A stretch of DNA of 23,572 nucleotides from Anaerolineales bacterium UBA877. Its GTDB lineage: Bacteria; Chloroflexota; Anaerolineae; Anaerolineales; Villigracilaceae. Under the pieces are notes generated by a model. It was not told where the DNA came from, made no database searches, and saw nothing but the letters and a program-made list of their open reading frames with translations. The stretch is taken from positions 1 to 23,572 of the forward strand of contig DBFP01000036.1 of assembly GCA_002294405.1 (NCBI GenBank), read 5' to 3'. Each line of letters opens with the position of its first letter. The first letter of the stretch is position 1. This document shows positions 1 through 8,003 of this stretch, in pieces. The translations under genes were made by a program, and so were the position numbers.

Positions 1-377
1 CAGAGGACCACTCCCAGCCATAGCGGACCCATGCCCAGGGCCAGGAAGGAGATCAAGACCACCCGTGCGGCGTGTCCGGATGGGAAGGAGTGAGGATCAG
101 TTTTCCGATACAGACCTCCCCATTCTCCCTCCGGTCTTCTGCGGCGGATAATGAACTTGATTGCCAGCACCATCGCTGCAAGGGCAATGATGGATAAAAG
201 GACTGTCAGCGCCCAGGGTTTCCAAAACGGATTGCCCAGACACCAAAGCAGGAGCAGTCCAGCCCACCAGAACCAGGAATCACCCGAGTGAGCCAGAAAG
301 ACAGCCAGGGTCCGGATTAGACCGGGACGCTCGGCAACACGCATCCGCGCGGACAGACGAGCGTCCAGGTCCAGCAT
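1..377 (-). CDS. PAP2-family phosphatase (partial, C-terminus outside window)
   Basis: This is a membrane phosphatase of the type-2 phosphatidic acid phosphatase superfamily, cut by the left window edge; about 125 N-terminal residues are visible. Translation shows hydrophobic helices, then the first PAP2 signature (K-F-I-I-R-R-R-R-P, matching KX6RP) and the second (P-S-G-H, with the His that acts in phosphate transfer). The third motif (SRXXXGXHXXXD) would lie beyond the window. Such enzymes dephosphorylate lipid phosphates or prenyl diphosphates at the membrane. The start is taken as the ATG at 377. An in-frame GTG at 392 overlaps the stop of the upstream gene (GTGA) and is an equally plausible coupled start. 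No good Shine-Dalgarno is seen for either. The gene is co-directional with the nucleotidyltransferase and almost touches it, so the two are probably co-transcribed. The family call is firm; the substrate is unknown. Confidence 0.85.
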   Translation of the reverse strand, partial: MLDLDARLSARMRVAERPGLIRTLAVFLAHSGDSWFWWAGLLLLWCLGNPFWKPWALTVLLSIIALAAMVLAIKFIIRRRRPEGEWGGLYRKTDPHSFPSGHAARVVLISFLALGMGPLWLGVVL

Positions 378-388
378 TTGTTTCCAGA

Positions 389-1282
389 TCACTTTTTAGA
401 CGTCTTTCCCGGAGAGGCTTTTTTCTTTGACAGGGAAGCTTTTTCGACTTTGCCGGGCGACCCCGGGGGGGTCCCCTTCCTTGAGTCTGCTTTTTCTATT
501 TTCCCTTTTTTAAATCTTTTCTTCAGGTCGGCGCGCATGAGCTCAAGTTGGTGAGGTTTGTCAACATCCATGCCCACTTCGGCATATGGACAGACCACAG
601 CCTTTCCAGTGATTTTCAACCGGCTCATGATGTTCGTTTCAGCCTTCTGCAGGGATAATTTCCCGGTCAACAGGAGGAAAGCTGTATCAAACCCTATCAG
701 CGCAGCTTGTTTAAGGGGACTCTTGCGGGAATTGGTGATCTTTTCCCATATCCCGGTGTCGTCACTGACAAGGAGTTTAATTCGCCCAACGTTGACATCT
801 CCGCCGCAGACTTCCATATCCTTGAGTCGCGTCCAGGTCCGTTTTGACCCGGGGAATCGTTTCTCCATCGCTTCACGCTGGATGACGTTGTAGACAATGT
901 CCACCTTCGCATCCATTCCGGTTTTGACCACCCAGTCCACCATCTCGCCGGTGATGGCCGGGACATCGGAGGCAACTATCAGTACATACTCAGCCTGCTT
1001 GTTGATCTCCCTCACCTTCCTGGCACCGGCTTGCAGGTTTTCCACCATCTTGCCCTGGTTGGAAACGAAATACATCTTCTTTCCACACTTAAGACCGCTC
1101 TTTTCGGTCAAGCCAACGATGATCACATTATCAATGCTGCTGGCTTCGGTCAGGGCGTCCAGCACCCATTGCACCATCGGTTTTCCAGCCACATCCACCA
1201 GTGCCTTGGGATGACCCTGGGTGGCATCGTACAAAGGTTCTTCCGGTAGCGGAATCCCTCCAGCAGTTAATATTGCATCCAT
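389..1282 (-). CDS. MobA-like NTP transferase domain protein
   Basis: A 297-residue nucleotidyltransferase-fold protein. The N-terminus begins M-D-A-I-L-T-A-G-G, the glycine-rich NTP-binding loop of the MobA/GT-A fold, followed by P-K-A-L-V-D-V-A-G-K-P-M, the conserved Lys region. Around residues 100-107 is V-A-S-D-V-P, the metal-binding aspartate region of this fold. Families of this type attach a nucleotide to molybdopterin, sugar phosphates or other phosphorylated alcohols; the substrate cannot be read from sequence. The last ~45 residues are a Lys/Ser/Pro/Gly-rich, probably disordered basic tail not expected in the core fold. The start is supported by AAGGAGG about 8 bases upstream of the ATG. 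The PAP2 gene follows within a few bases on the same strand, so a role in phospho-alcohol or lipid head-group metabolism is a reasonable but untested guess. Confidence 0.75.
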   Translation of the reverse strand: MDAILTAGGIPLPEEPLYDATQGHPKALVDVAGKPMVQWVLDALTEASSIDNVIIVGLTEKSGLKCGKKMYFVSNQGKMVENLQAGARKVREINKQAEYVLIVASDVPAITGEMVDWVVKTGMDAKVDIVYNVIQREAMEKRFPGSKRTWTRLKDMEVCGGDVNVGRIKLLVSDDTGIWEKITNSRKSPLKQAALIGFDTAFLLLTGKLSLQKAETNIMSRLKITGKAVVCPYAEVGMDVDKPHQLELMRADLKKRFKKGKIEKADSRKGTPPGSPGKVEKASLSKKKASPGKTSKK

Positions 1283-1410
1283 AAATTATTTCCTCCTTTT
1301 CTTGCTTGCCCCTGGTTATCTCAACCTGAACATTCCAGTCGGGATTTTTCCTCCCATGGACCATAATCCCCGGGAATAATGTTCATAAGTTCCAGAGTGA
1401 AGGGATATAT

Positions 1411-2319
1411 TTAATTTAACATCTGTAAAGACGGTTCGAAACCGAGTCTCGTCAGCATTTCTTCGTACTCTTCATGGGTCAGAGCGCGACCTTTGCCCGA
1501 GATGGCGATCAGCGCGGCTTCCATCATATTTGTCCCAAACGATCGTCCATCCAGCACCGGGGTCGTGGTCACCAGTGTTTTTACACCGCATTTTCGAAAC
1601 AAATCAACATCTTGCGGCGTGGTGGTATTGGTTACCACCACCTTGCCCTTCATATCATCCGGCATATAGCGCTTGATATAGTGGCAGTCACCCGCAATGA
1701 CCGTACCCCACTCGAACCACTTCGGATACTTGGGTTTGCGCTCTTCCTGTTTTTCTCCGGTTGGATAGACCCATTCGAAGGGCAAGCGCCCGGCCAGGGG
1801 CATGACAATAGCAGCCAAAGCCTTGAGTTGTTTTTCAGTATGCAGCGCAAGGGGAATCCCCAGCGAGAACATGAAATCACCGAAGGTGCATTCATACCCC
1901 GCCTTTACAAAACCATGCGCCAGACCCCAGCGGTCCGCACCGGTCATGATGAAAGCCTTCCTCCCGCCATGACTTGCAATATATTCCCCCAGCTTGGATT
2001 CGACGAAAGGCGCGGCCTTGGTTTCCAAAGAATTCTTCAACCCGGTGCCATCCACCACGGGTGTCTGCTTGATAAACCGGACCATCTTCTCCACCGAATA
2101 TAAACGATACCATTTATCATCCACCATCAGTCCCAGGTCTGCCCCGCCCACTCCAAATGCGTCCACTTTCCCATCGAGTTCCTTGTATTTCTGGGCGGCA
2201 ACTTCCATGTCTCCGTCGGTGCCGATACGCTCAATGCTGACTTCCTCTCCCAGCAACTTGACAGTGACTGCCTTGTCGCGCTTGGACGAACCGATACTGA
2301 TGCTGACTGCTCGTTTCAT
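1411..2319 (-). CDS. Quinate 5-dehydrogenase-like conserved protein
   Basis: A 302-residue soluble protein. It resembles proteins labelled 'quinate 5-dehydrogenase' in Firmicutes and Chloroflexota: an N-terminal K-R-A-V-S-I-S-I-G-S-S-K-R-D, then I-E-R-I-G-T-D-G-D and D-A-F-G-V-G-G-A-D-L. I recall this pattern but cannot verify the enzymatic label, and there is no obvious classical Rossmann GxGxxG at the start. Late segments (V-V-V-T-N-T-T-T-P, T-L-V-T-T-T-P-V-L-D-G-R-S-F-G) look like conserved turns of an alpha/beta fold. A longer frame reaches 2364, but the ATG at 2319 has a perfect AGGAGG eight bases before it, so that start was chosen. No shikimate-pathway genes are nearby to support a role in quinate metabolism. 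It is co-directional with the nucleotidyltransferase, 128 bases away. Confidence 0.6.
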   Translation of the reverse strand: MKRAVSISIGSSKRDKAVTVKLLGEEVSIERIGTDGDMEVAAQKYKELDGKVDAFGVGGADLGLMVDDKWYRLYSVEKMVRFIKQTPVVDGTGLKNSLETKAAPFVESKLGEYIASHGGRKAFIMTGADRWGLAHGFVKAGYECTFGDFMFSLGIPLALHTEKQLKALAAIVMPLAGRLPFEWVYPTGEKQEERKPKYPKWFEWGTVIAGDCHYIKRYMPDDMKGKVVVTNTTTPQDVDLFRKCGVKTLVTTTPVLDGRSFGTNMMEAALIAISGKGRALTHEEYEEMLTRLGFEPSLQMLN

Positions 2320-2373
2320 AGAAGGAACCTCCTGGTTTATTTGCCTTAGAAAGTATACACCCAACCATTTTAT

Positions 2374-2634
2374 AATGAAATACCGCTTCTGGAATCAACC
2401 GACATCCTTGCCCGAATTGACAGACTTGGGATATTGCATGACAAAATTCTGGCGGAAAAGAGTATCCATCAGGCAGTTCTATTCATCAAAACAAACCCCC
2501 ATCTCTCATTCGCGTTCCGGGGCTCGCCTCCCAATTATTCCGTCCCGGATCATGCTTCCCGGTCAAACACACCAAGATCAGGAGTATCTCCGAATAGGAT
2601 CTGGAATCCTGGATTCCCTCCACATCCGGGATGA
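2374..2634 (+). pseudogene. Possible decayed coding fragment (serine-hydrolase-like N-terminus)
   Basis: The 490 bases between the flanking genes hold no intact gene. One plus-strand frame reads like protein for about 45 codons: L-A-R-I-D-R-L-G-I-L-H-D-K-I-L, then A-E-K-S-I-H-Q-A-V-L-F-I and S-F-A-F-R-G. This is reminiscent of the N-terminus of beta-lactamase-fold serine hydrolases just before their catalytic SxxK. After that the frame turns into low-similarity Ser/Pro/Asn-rich sequence and stops at 2632-2634, and no SxxK is present. There is no in-frame ATG before the protein-like stretch and no Shine-Dalgarno. The resemblance rests on memory of the family, so this is a weak call; it may be chance. 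Bases 2640-2790 show nothing I recognise. Confidence 0.22.
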
Positions 2635-2806
2635 AAAATCACCCAAGGTAAACCGGGAAATTGAGTTAAGACAATCACCACCCCCCTGGGATGGCTCGAT
2701 GGAATTGAGCTGGATTTTTTAACCCAGGGAGGAACAATCGTCCGACCGACATGGACCGTGGTCCGCCTGGGACTGCGGTAAAATTCACTCTCAGGAGCCA
2801 CCTGCC

Positions 2807-3580
2807 ATAACCCTGCGCCGGATCACATCCGCTCTGCTCGTTATTTATGCCCTCCTGACCCTTTATCCCATTGTCAGTATTGGTATGGGTGTTCCCCCGT
2901 CCTTCTATATCACTCCCATTTCAACCGTGGCCGGGTTCACCTTTGCCGTCCTCCACGCGGGTCACCGCGAAGGCTGGAAACGTGCCATCCTTTTGCTGGC
3001 ACTGGTATTTGTCGTCAGCTTGCTGTTCGAGAGTGTCGGCGTGGCTACAGGGGTGATTTATGGTCCGTATCATTACACCAACAAGCTTGGACCCCTGTTT
3101 CTCGGCCTGGTACCCTATCTGATCCCCGTGGCCTGGTTCATGATGAGCTATCCCTCTTATGTCATTGCCGACCGCATCATACCGGCAGGTTGGAAGCGCT
3201 GGCCGCGCATCCTTTCCATCGCCGCAGTGGTCGGTCTGGCAATGACTGCCTGGGACCTGGTGATGGACCCGATCATGGTTGCGGGCGGGCACTGGGTATG
3301 GGATGTAAAGGGGTCTTACCACGGCATCCCTCTTCAAAACTTTTGGGGATGGTGGATTACAGTTTTTACCTCCTTTATCCTTTATCTGCTGATCTCAGGC
3401 ACTGCATCAAAACAGCCTGAAGCGAAGGATGACCGACAGGCAGTTTTGAGTTACATGGTTACCGCACTTGGGATCGTGCTCGTATCGCTGGTCTCGAAGG
3501 CAGGTGAGTTGGCGCTGATCGGAACCTTTGCCATGCTGCCGTGGGTTATATCGGGATGGTTGCGGTTGCAAAAAGATTGA
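2807..3580 (+). CDS. Carotenoid biosynthesis integral membrane protein (CruF/DUF422-like), non-canonical start
   Basis: A hydrophobic protein with about seven membrane helices, matching the carotenoid-biosynthesis family that includes CruF 1',2'-hydratases. Typical elements are F-E-S-V-G-V-A-T-G-x-I-Y-G-x-Y-H-Y, A-W-D-L-V-M-D-P-I-M, and G-x-W-x-W followed by Y-H-G-I-P-L-Q-N-F-W-G-W-W. The acidic residues in these segments are the likely active-site positions. The first canonical start in frame is the ATG at 2885, but it would cut off a well-formed first helix (A-L-L-V-I-Y-A-L-L-T-L-Y-P-I-V) encoded just upstream. The frame is open back to a stop at 2720-2722 with no ATG, GTG or TTG. AGGAG at 2793-2797 sits nine bases before an ATA codon at 2807, so initiation at AUA (or CTG 2813) is proposed. 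The family call is good and the start uncertain. No phytoene desaturase or synthase genes are adjacent. Confidence 0.75.
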   Translation: MTLRRITSALLVIYALLTLYPIVSIGMGVPPSFYITPISTVAGFTFAVLHAGHREGWKRAILLLALVFVVSLLFESVGVATGVIYGPYHYTNKLGPLFLGLVPYLIPVAWFMMSYPSYVIADRIIPAGWKRWPRILSIAAVVGLAMTAWDLVMDPIMVAGGHWVWDVKGSYHGIPLQNFWGWWITVFTSFILYLLISGTASKQPEAKDDRQAVLSYMVTALGIVLVSLVSKAGELALIGTFAMLPWVISGWLRLQKD

Positions 3581-3650
3581 GCCAGCCTGCTTCCGCTCCC
3601 CCTGAAATTGGTGTTGGGGAAATTGTCAAAAAACATCTAAGAATAATAAT

Positions 3651-3685
3651 TCACCCCGAGCCTGGGCTACGGGGTGATCTTTTTT
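3651..3685 (+). terminator. Rho-independent terminator after the carotenoid gene
   Basis: TCACCCCG (3651-3658) pairs with CGGGGTGA (3670-3677); the inner AGCC/GGCT extends the stem. TCTTTTTT follows at once on the plus strand. It lies between the convergent carotenoid gene and metK and may also stop metK transcription, although the minus-strand tail is less U-rich. Confidence 0.85.
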
Positions 3686-3689
3686 CCTT

Positions 3690-4895
3690 CTATAACCCTG
3701 CTTCTACTTTTAGCAAGGCAGCCTTGTCCGTGTTTTCCCATGGGAACTGGACATCATCCCGACCAAAATGACCATAGGCTGCGGTCTTGCGGTAGATTGG
3801 GCGGCGCAAGTCCAGGTCGCGAATGATGGCACCGGGTCGCAGATCAAAGTGATCGAGTATGAGTTTGCTGATCTTTTCATCTGCGATCTTCCCCGTGCCA
3901 AAAGATTCAACGTTGACTGAAAGCGGGTGAGCCACGCCAATGGCATATGCCACCTGGATCTCGATCCGGTCAGCCAACCCCGCGGCGACCACGTTCTTGG
4001 CTGCCCAGCGTGCGGCATAGGCTCCTGAACGATCGACCTTGGTGGGATCTTTTCCGGAGAACGCGCCTCCACCATGCCGACCCATACCGCCGTAGGTGTC
4101 CACGATGATCTTGCGCCCGGTGACGCCGGCATCGCCCATCGGGCCGCCAATGACAAAGCGTCCGGTTGGATTGACAAAATATTTCAAGTTTTTGTCCACC
4201 ATCTCGGCCGGCATGCTGGGAATAATGACATGCTCCATGATCCCTTCTTCGATGTCGGCATGCGATACATCCGGAGAATGCTGGCTTGAGACCAGCACGG
4301 TGTCAATCCGCTTCGGCTTGCCATATGCATACTCCACCGTAACCTGGGACTTGCCATCCGGGCGCAGCCAGGGCAGTGTGCCTGCCCTGCGGACTTCAGC
4401 CAGCTTGCGGGTCAATTTATGAGCCAGGTAAATGGGCATGGGCATCAGCTGGGCGGTCTCGTTGCAGGCAAATCCGAACATCATGCCCTGGTCTCCGGCA
4501 CCAATCAGGTCGATCTGATCCTTGTCCCCATCTTTGGCTTCCATGGATTGGCTGACCCCCATGTCTATATCTGAGCTTTGGCATGAAATGGCTGAAAGCA
4601 CGCCGCAAGTATTACCGTCAAACCCCTTTTCGCTGCTGTCATAACCAATTTCATTGATAACCTGGCGAGCCAGGTCATCGAAATTGACGAACGCGTGGGT
4701 GGTGATCTCACCCAGCAGCATGACGAAACCAGTCTTGGTGGCCACTTCGCATGCCACCCGGCTCTGTGGATCCTGCTCGAAGCAACTATCCAGCACTGAA
4801 TCTGCGATTTGGTCACATAATTTATCGGGATGACCTTCCGTCACTGACTCGGAGGTGAATAATAATCTTGGGGAAGACATGAAAGTGGTGGTCAT
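3690..4895 (-). CDS. metK: S-adenosylmethionine synthetase (methionine adenosyltransferase)
   Basis: Makes S-adenosylmethionine from methionine and ATP in the cytoplasm, releasing phosphate and diphosphate. The 401-residue product has the usual bacterial MetK length and three-domain layout. Visible signatures are [17 protein letters not shown] near the N-terminus (ATP-binding His and metal-binding Asp), [12 protein letters not shown] (signature 1) and [16 protein letters not shown] (signature 2, phosphate-binding loop). The frame stays open to 4976, but that extension reads through the riboswitch terminator. The start is therefore the ATG at 4895 with AGGAG about 11 bases upstream; a second ATG at 4880 is possible. 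Expression is governed by the SAM-I riboswitch directly upstream. SAM supply also serves the two methyltransferases in this window, though they are not in its operon. Confidence 0.97.
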   Translation of the reverse strand: MTTTFMSSPRLLFTSESVTEGHPDKLCDQIADSVLDSCFEQDPQSRVACEVATKTGFVMLLGEITTHAFVNFDDLARQVINEIGYDSSEKGFDGNTCGVLSAISCQSSDIDMGVSQSMEAKDGDKDQIDLIGAGDQGMMFGFACNETAQLMPMPIYLAHKLTRKLAEVRRAGTLPWLRPDGKSQVTVEYAYGKPKRIDTVLVSSQHSPDVSHADIEEGIMEHVIIPSMPAEMVDKNLKYFVNPTGRFVIGGPMGDAGVTGRKIIVDTYGGMGRHGGGAFSGKDPTKVDRSGAYAARWAAKNVVAAGLADRIEIQVAYAIGVAHPLSVNVESFGTGKIADEKISKLILDHFDLRPGAIIRDLDLRRPIYRKTAAYGHFGRDDVQFPWENTDKAALLKVEAGL

Positions 4896-4913
4896 GAATG
4901 TTTGTTCTCCTGT

Positions 4914-4949
4914 AAAAATGAAATTGCCCCTTCGAGTGAAAGGGCAATT
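4914..4949 (-). terminator. metK: Expression-platform terminator of the metK SAM-I riboswitch
   Basis: On the minus strand AATTGCCCTTT and its partner AAGGGGCAATT form a stem around a short CACTCG-type loop, followed by TCATTTTT. It lies between the aptamer and the metK Shine-Dalgarno, where SAM-bound aptamer would permit it to form and stop transcription. Confidence 0.88.
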
Positions 4950-4969
4950 GTGCGTGAGGCTCGGCTGCC

Positions 4970-5071
<102 letters not shown>

Positions 5072-5099
5072 CCGTTGGGGGCTATTAACTTGTCCTAAG

Positions 5100-5128
5100 A
5101 TGATACCACAACTGGAATTAAGCGTCAA
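5100..5128 (-). promoter_or_regulatory. metK: Sigma70-type promoter for the metK riboswitch transcript
   Basis: Minus strand: -35 TTGACG (5123-5128), 17-base spacer, -10 TATCAT (5100-5105). The predicted start is near 5093, about 25 bases before the aptamer. The -35 lies next to the last codons of the preceding gene, so metK is transcribed independently of it. Confidence 0.8.
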
Positions 5129-6152
5129 TTTTCGTGTGAGACAGGTTGGTGGATCGTCTCTCCCTCTCCCAACGGCGGACCCGTTCGAACAGGGGTCCCA
5201 GCGGATTCAGCTCCCCCATGGGAACAAGCAGATTTTTCACGCGCGTCCGGTCAAATTGAAATGTGTGCATGCCGGCATTCAGCACTTTTCCCCGGTGGCG
5301 ATACTCCTCGTGAGTCAACCAGCCTGTCAGCAGAATTTCTCCCCCATTAATCCAGATATTACTCCATGCATGAGCCTGGATGACAATCACCTTTTCGCGT
5401 GTCGGGCTGTGCAGGCCGATGCGCGCCTCGGGGCGTCGCGCAGCATGGATAAAGGCCAGGCTGTGAAACTCCTGGACGACCGGGATTCTTGTTCTGGAAG
5501 GGAGTTCCAGGCGGTCAGTCACAAATTCCCTCCCACCGTCCAATCCTCCAATCTCGATGCCAATGGGCGCCTCGCATTCACTCTTGAGGACCAACTTTTC
5601 GAGAGGCTGCCAGGTGGTCGGACGGGCCCAATCATTGGGCAGGGGGTGGATGAAAAAAGAGGCTTGCCCGGCTGCCAGGCTCGAATCTACGGCTCCGCTG
5701 GAAGTTGCAGCCTTCGCGGCTGCCAAGGCAAATATGTACACATCGTCAGGTCTGTGTCCCTCTTCCGCAAACTTATCAATGGGAATGAGCGCCGCTGCCT
5801 GGAGCGCAATTGCTGGATCTCTTTGGATGAGATCGACTTGAATCGGACGTGTGATGAGAAAGCTCTTCAAAATGCAGCGATGCCCGCCAAGGGAGACATC
5901 ATACCGCAGCGGGTGGCTGAAGGGAGTATTCCCCAGCACATGAAAGGGGACCTCCTGACTGGTCAGCCAGCGCCGGAAGCCCAGTTCGACAGACATTCCT
6001 GCAACAATCCCCCGCAGCCGTTCTGCTTTCAGGGTACCCCTGAGGTCGGACATGGAAGCCAGGGAACGGCATGCGTACGTAATACCGTTTTCGGTCAGGT
6101 CGGGAGTGTAGGGGAGATGCAGGATGTCAGAGGGTGTAATCATCGATGCCAC
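5118..6152 (-). CDS. Conserved protein with PD-(D/E)XK-like segment; candidate restriction partner of the adjacent methyltransferase
   Basis: A 344-residue soluble protein I do not recognise as a named family. Residues 44-100 have the order expected of a PD-(D/E)XK nuclease core: a helix with Glu56 (S-V-E-L-G-F-R-R-W-L), a strand with Asp85 (L-R-Y-D-V-S-L-G-G), then H-R-C-I-L-K-S with Lys96. The acidic residue normally two places before the Lys is Ile here, so the site would be degenerate or use another residue. P-D-D-V-Y-I-F-A follows, as in some nucleases of this fold. The C-terminal half has H-A-W-S-N-I-W and L-T-G-W-L-T-H-E-E-Y. GTG at 6152 is used as start, with ATG at 6143 as the alternative; neither has a clear Shine-Dalgarno. 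It begins 26 bases after the DNA methyltransferase stop on the same strand, which is the main support for a restriction role. Confidence 0.5.
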   Translation of the reverse strand: MASMITPSDILHLPYTPDLTENGITYACRSLASMSDLRGTLKAERLRGIVAGMSVELGFRRWLTSQEVPFHVLGNTPFSHPLRYDVSLGGHRCILKSFLITRPIQVDLIQRDPAIALQAAALIPIDKFAEEGHRPDDVYIFALAAAKAATSSGAVDSSLAAGQASFFIHPLPNDWARPTTWQPLEKLVLKSECEAPIGIEIGGLDGGREFVTDRLELPSRTRIPVVQEFHSLAFIHAARRPEARIGLHSPTREKVIVIQAHAWSNIWINGGEILLTGWLTHEEYRHRGKVLNAGMHTFQFDRTRVKNLLVPMGELNPLGPLFERVRRWERERRSTNLSHTKIDA

Positions 6153-6178
6153 GAAAAAGGAACATTCTTGTTATGCGG

Positions 6179-6985
6179 TTACTCATTCCTGAACTGCAAA
6201 CAGTAATGGTGGAACGTATTACTAACCCAGGCGGATCCCAAGCCGTAAGGAGCCAGGCGCTGGTTATCCTGCAGCCAGAGTTTCTCATCCTTAAGAGTAT
6301 AGGTCTGGTTAAGCTCACGGCTCAGGTCCCAGGCGAGGGGGTAAATCCTGCCTCCTTTCTTAACATTCTTAACGATGATGGTCAGGTAAGCCTTTTCTCG
6401 TATAAGCGGCTTCAGTCCCGCATAAATTGCCACCAGTTTCTCCAGGAAGGACTCGTAATCGTGTACGTTGCCCAGGTCGTTTGGGTCATTTGAATAATAA
6501 ACATCCAGGTTCGAAGAATTTCGGCGTTTCTTCTGCGCCTCGGCTCCCCTGGCGTGAAGCATGTCCCAATATGGCGGAGAAGTTAAAACATAGTCAATTT
6601 TTGGAAGTGTAAAACGATTAGCCTGGAGTGCGTCTCCAGTAATGATATTCGACGTCAGGTCGTCAGCGGATTCTCCCAGCGTCAGGCGTTCATCAACGAC
6701 GGCTTGACGGGCAATGCCGGCATATTTAGGGTTCAGTTCGATACCCCAGGAATTTCGACCTGATCGAAGGGCGGCGATTAAAGTCGAGCCGGTACCCGCC
6801 ATCGGATCCAGAACAGTTTCGCCGCGCTTGGTGAAGAATTCAATGAATTCCTGCGCCATGGTCTCAGGGAACTTGGCTGGGTGAACCAGGACCCCTTTTT
6901 TCCTTGGTGGAGGGTTATGTATAAACCAGGATTTCTGGAATTTAAGCCAGGCTTTGGAATCTAGATCATTGAGTTTATTTTTCAT
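6179..6985 (-). CDS. DNA amino-methyltransferase (N4-cytosine or N6-adenine type)
   Basis: A 268-residue SAM-dependent DNA methyltransferase. It carries H-P-A-K-F-P-E (residues 35-41, motif X-like), V-L-D-P-M-A-G-T-G-S-T (58-68, SAM-binding motif I), G-I-E-L-N-P-K-Y (motif II with the ribose-binding Glu) and T-S-P-P-Y-W-D (135-141, catalytic motif IV). TSPPY is the form common in exocyclic-amine methyltransferases, often m4C. The order X-I-IV is seen directly. The frame runs open far upstream inside the lipoprotein gene, but homology starts near the ATG at 6985, seven bases after that gene's stop; no Shine-Dalgarno is visible, so translational coupling is likely. It probably protects or marks host DNA, alone or with the downstream nuclease-like protein. 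The target sequence cannot be read from the gene. Confidence 0.88.
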   Translation of the reverse strand: MKNKLNDLDSKAWLKFQKSWFIHNPPPRKKGVLVHPAKFPETMAQEFIEFFTKRGETVLDPMAGTGSTLIAALRSGRNSWGIELNPKYAGIARQAVVDERLTLGESADDLTSNIITGDALQANRFTLPKIDYVLTSPPYWDMLHARGAEAQKKRRNSSNLDVYYSNDPNDLGNVHDYESFLEKLVAIYAGLKPLIREKAYLTIIVKNVKKGGRIYPLAWDLSRELNQTYTLKDEKLWLQDNQRLAPYGLGSAWVSNTFHHYCLQFRNE

Positions 6986-6992
6986 GTTTTGA

Positions 6993-7841
6993 TCATGGGG
7001 TGGATGTCCGGCTGGGAACCGGGGTCCTGGACGGGGTTGGCGTCCTGGAAGGGGTGAGTGATGGTGTTGGAGAAGTATAGGAGACTGAATATGCCGACAG
7101 GTCCGAAAAGGAGGCAGTGATGGGATCCTTATCACCGGCAAATGCAAACAGCCCAAGGGTGCCGGCGCGCAGGACTGGATCCTTGATCGTGAACTGGAAA
7201 TGGTCGTTAAGGAAAAAGCGCATTTCACCACCCACTGCCCAAACCCCCAGCTTGACCTCAGCGGGGGCTGCGGTGGGTGCATCCCCGCTGGATAACCAAT
7301 CAAGCAATGGGAAGGTGGAAAATGAACGAAAGATTTCAACCCGTGCCTGCCCATCACAACGGACTGTGAACCGGTAATAAGCATTATCAGGAGAAGCGTG
7401 AAAAATCATTCCAAACTGGTCATTTTCTCTGCACAGGCTGAGTTTAACGGTTACCTCGGCATAAAAATTCCCCAGCGCAGGTTGGTTTCTCAAGGCGGTG
7501 ACATAAACTGGTCCCTGCCCGGAGATAGACAGGATCAACCGGTTGCCGGTCACAGAGCCGCTTGAATCGGGGACTGCAGATATCTTCCACAAACCGGGCT
7601 GGTCGAAATTATCGGTGAACTGCAACGAACCAATGCCTGGACGTTGTTCCGGGGTTGACTGGATGGCCTGTGTTGGAAAGAGAGTCGGGGTATTGGTCGG
7701 TGGGAACCAGATGATGGGTTGGGTCGGGGTGCTGGTTTCAGGGACAGGGGTGGGAGTTAATTCGGTCGGTGGAACCAGGTTGTTGCAGGAAACCAGAAAA
7801 ATAAGGAGGATGATCCCCCGGAATAAGAGGGTGAGTTTCAT
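6993..7841 (-). CDS. Secreted lipoprotein with Thr/Pro linkers and a jelly-roll-like domain
   Basis: The N-terminus has a basic start, a hydrophobic stretch and a lipobox L-V-S-C with Cys19, so it should be a lipid-anchored exported protein. Residues ~20-70 form a Pro/Thr-rich linker (P-T-E-L-T-P-T-P-V-P). Residues ~75-255 look like a concanavalin/3-keto-disaccharide-hydrolase-type beta-sandwich: D-N-F-D-Q-P-G-L-W, then F-G-M-I-F-H-A-S-P-D-N-A-Y-Y-R-F, V-E-I-F-R-S and L-G-L-F-A-F-A-G. Many such domains bind glycans; no catalytic residues can be assigned. The C-terminus is a short P-S-R-T repeat (about 25 residues), encoded by imperfect DNA repeats. The gene lies immediately before the DNA methyltransferase, with no obvious functional link. 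No strong Shine-Dalgarno precedes the ATG. Confidence 0.75.
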   Translation of the reverse strand: MKLTLLFRGIILLIFLVSCNNLVPPTELTPTPVPETSTPTQPIIWFPPTNTPTLFPTQAIQSTPEQRPGIGSLQFTDNFDQPGLWKISAVPDSSGSVTGNRLILSISGQGPVYVTALRNQPALGNFYAEVTVKLSLCRENDQFGMIFHASPDNAYYRFTVRCDGQARVEIFRSFSTFPLLDWLSSGDAPTAAPAEVKLGVWAVGGEMRFFLNDHFQFTIKDPVLRAGTLGLFAFAGDKDPITASFSDLSAYSVSYTSPTPSLTPSRTPTPSRTPVPSRTSTP

Positions 7842-8003
7842 CGGTAAATTCTCGGAAACATTTTAGCGCAAGCTGTTGTACAATCTATTGGTATCACGAC
7901 CACCTTGATGTGTTCATTCTACTTCTTTTTACCTGATTTCGTGACAGTGGAACACCCAACAAAATTGCCCGCGGTTTATATGATACTTCTGGCAAAAATC
8001 GGT

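Noticed and set aside
2417..2422. Perfect TTGACA -35 hexamer on the plus strand
   Set aside because: No acceptable -10 lies 16-18 bases downstream, and no gene starts within a useful distance.
1994..2722. Plus-strand 242-codon open frame
   Set aside because: Its first half is antisense to the quinate-dehydrogenase-like gene; the rest has no protein-like pattern and no Shine-Dalgarno.
5100..6206. Plus-strand 368-codon open frame opposite the nuclease-like gene
   Set aside because: The composition is that of an antisense shadow. The minus-strand protein has coherent secondary structure and sits in an operon with the methyltransferase.
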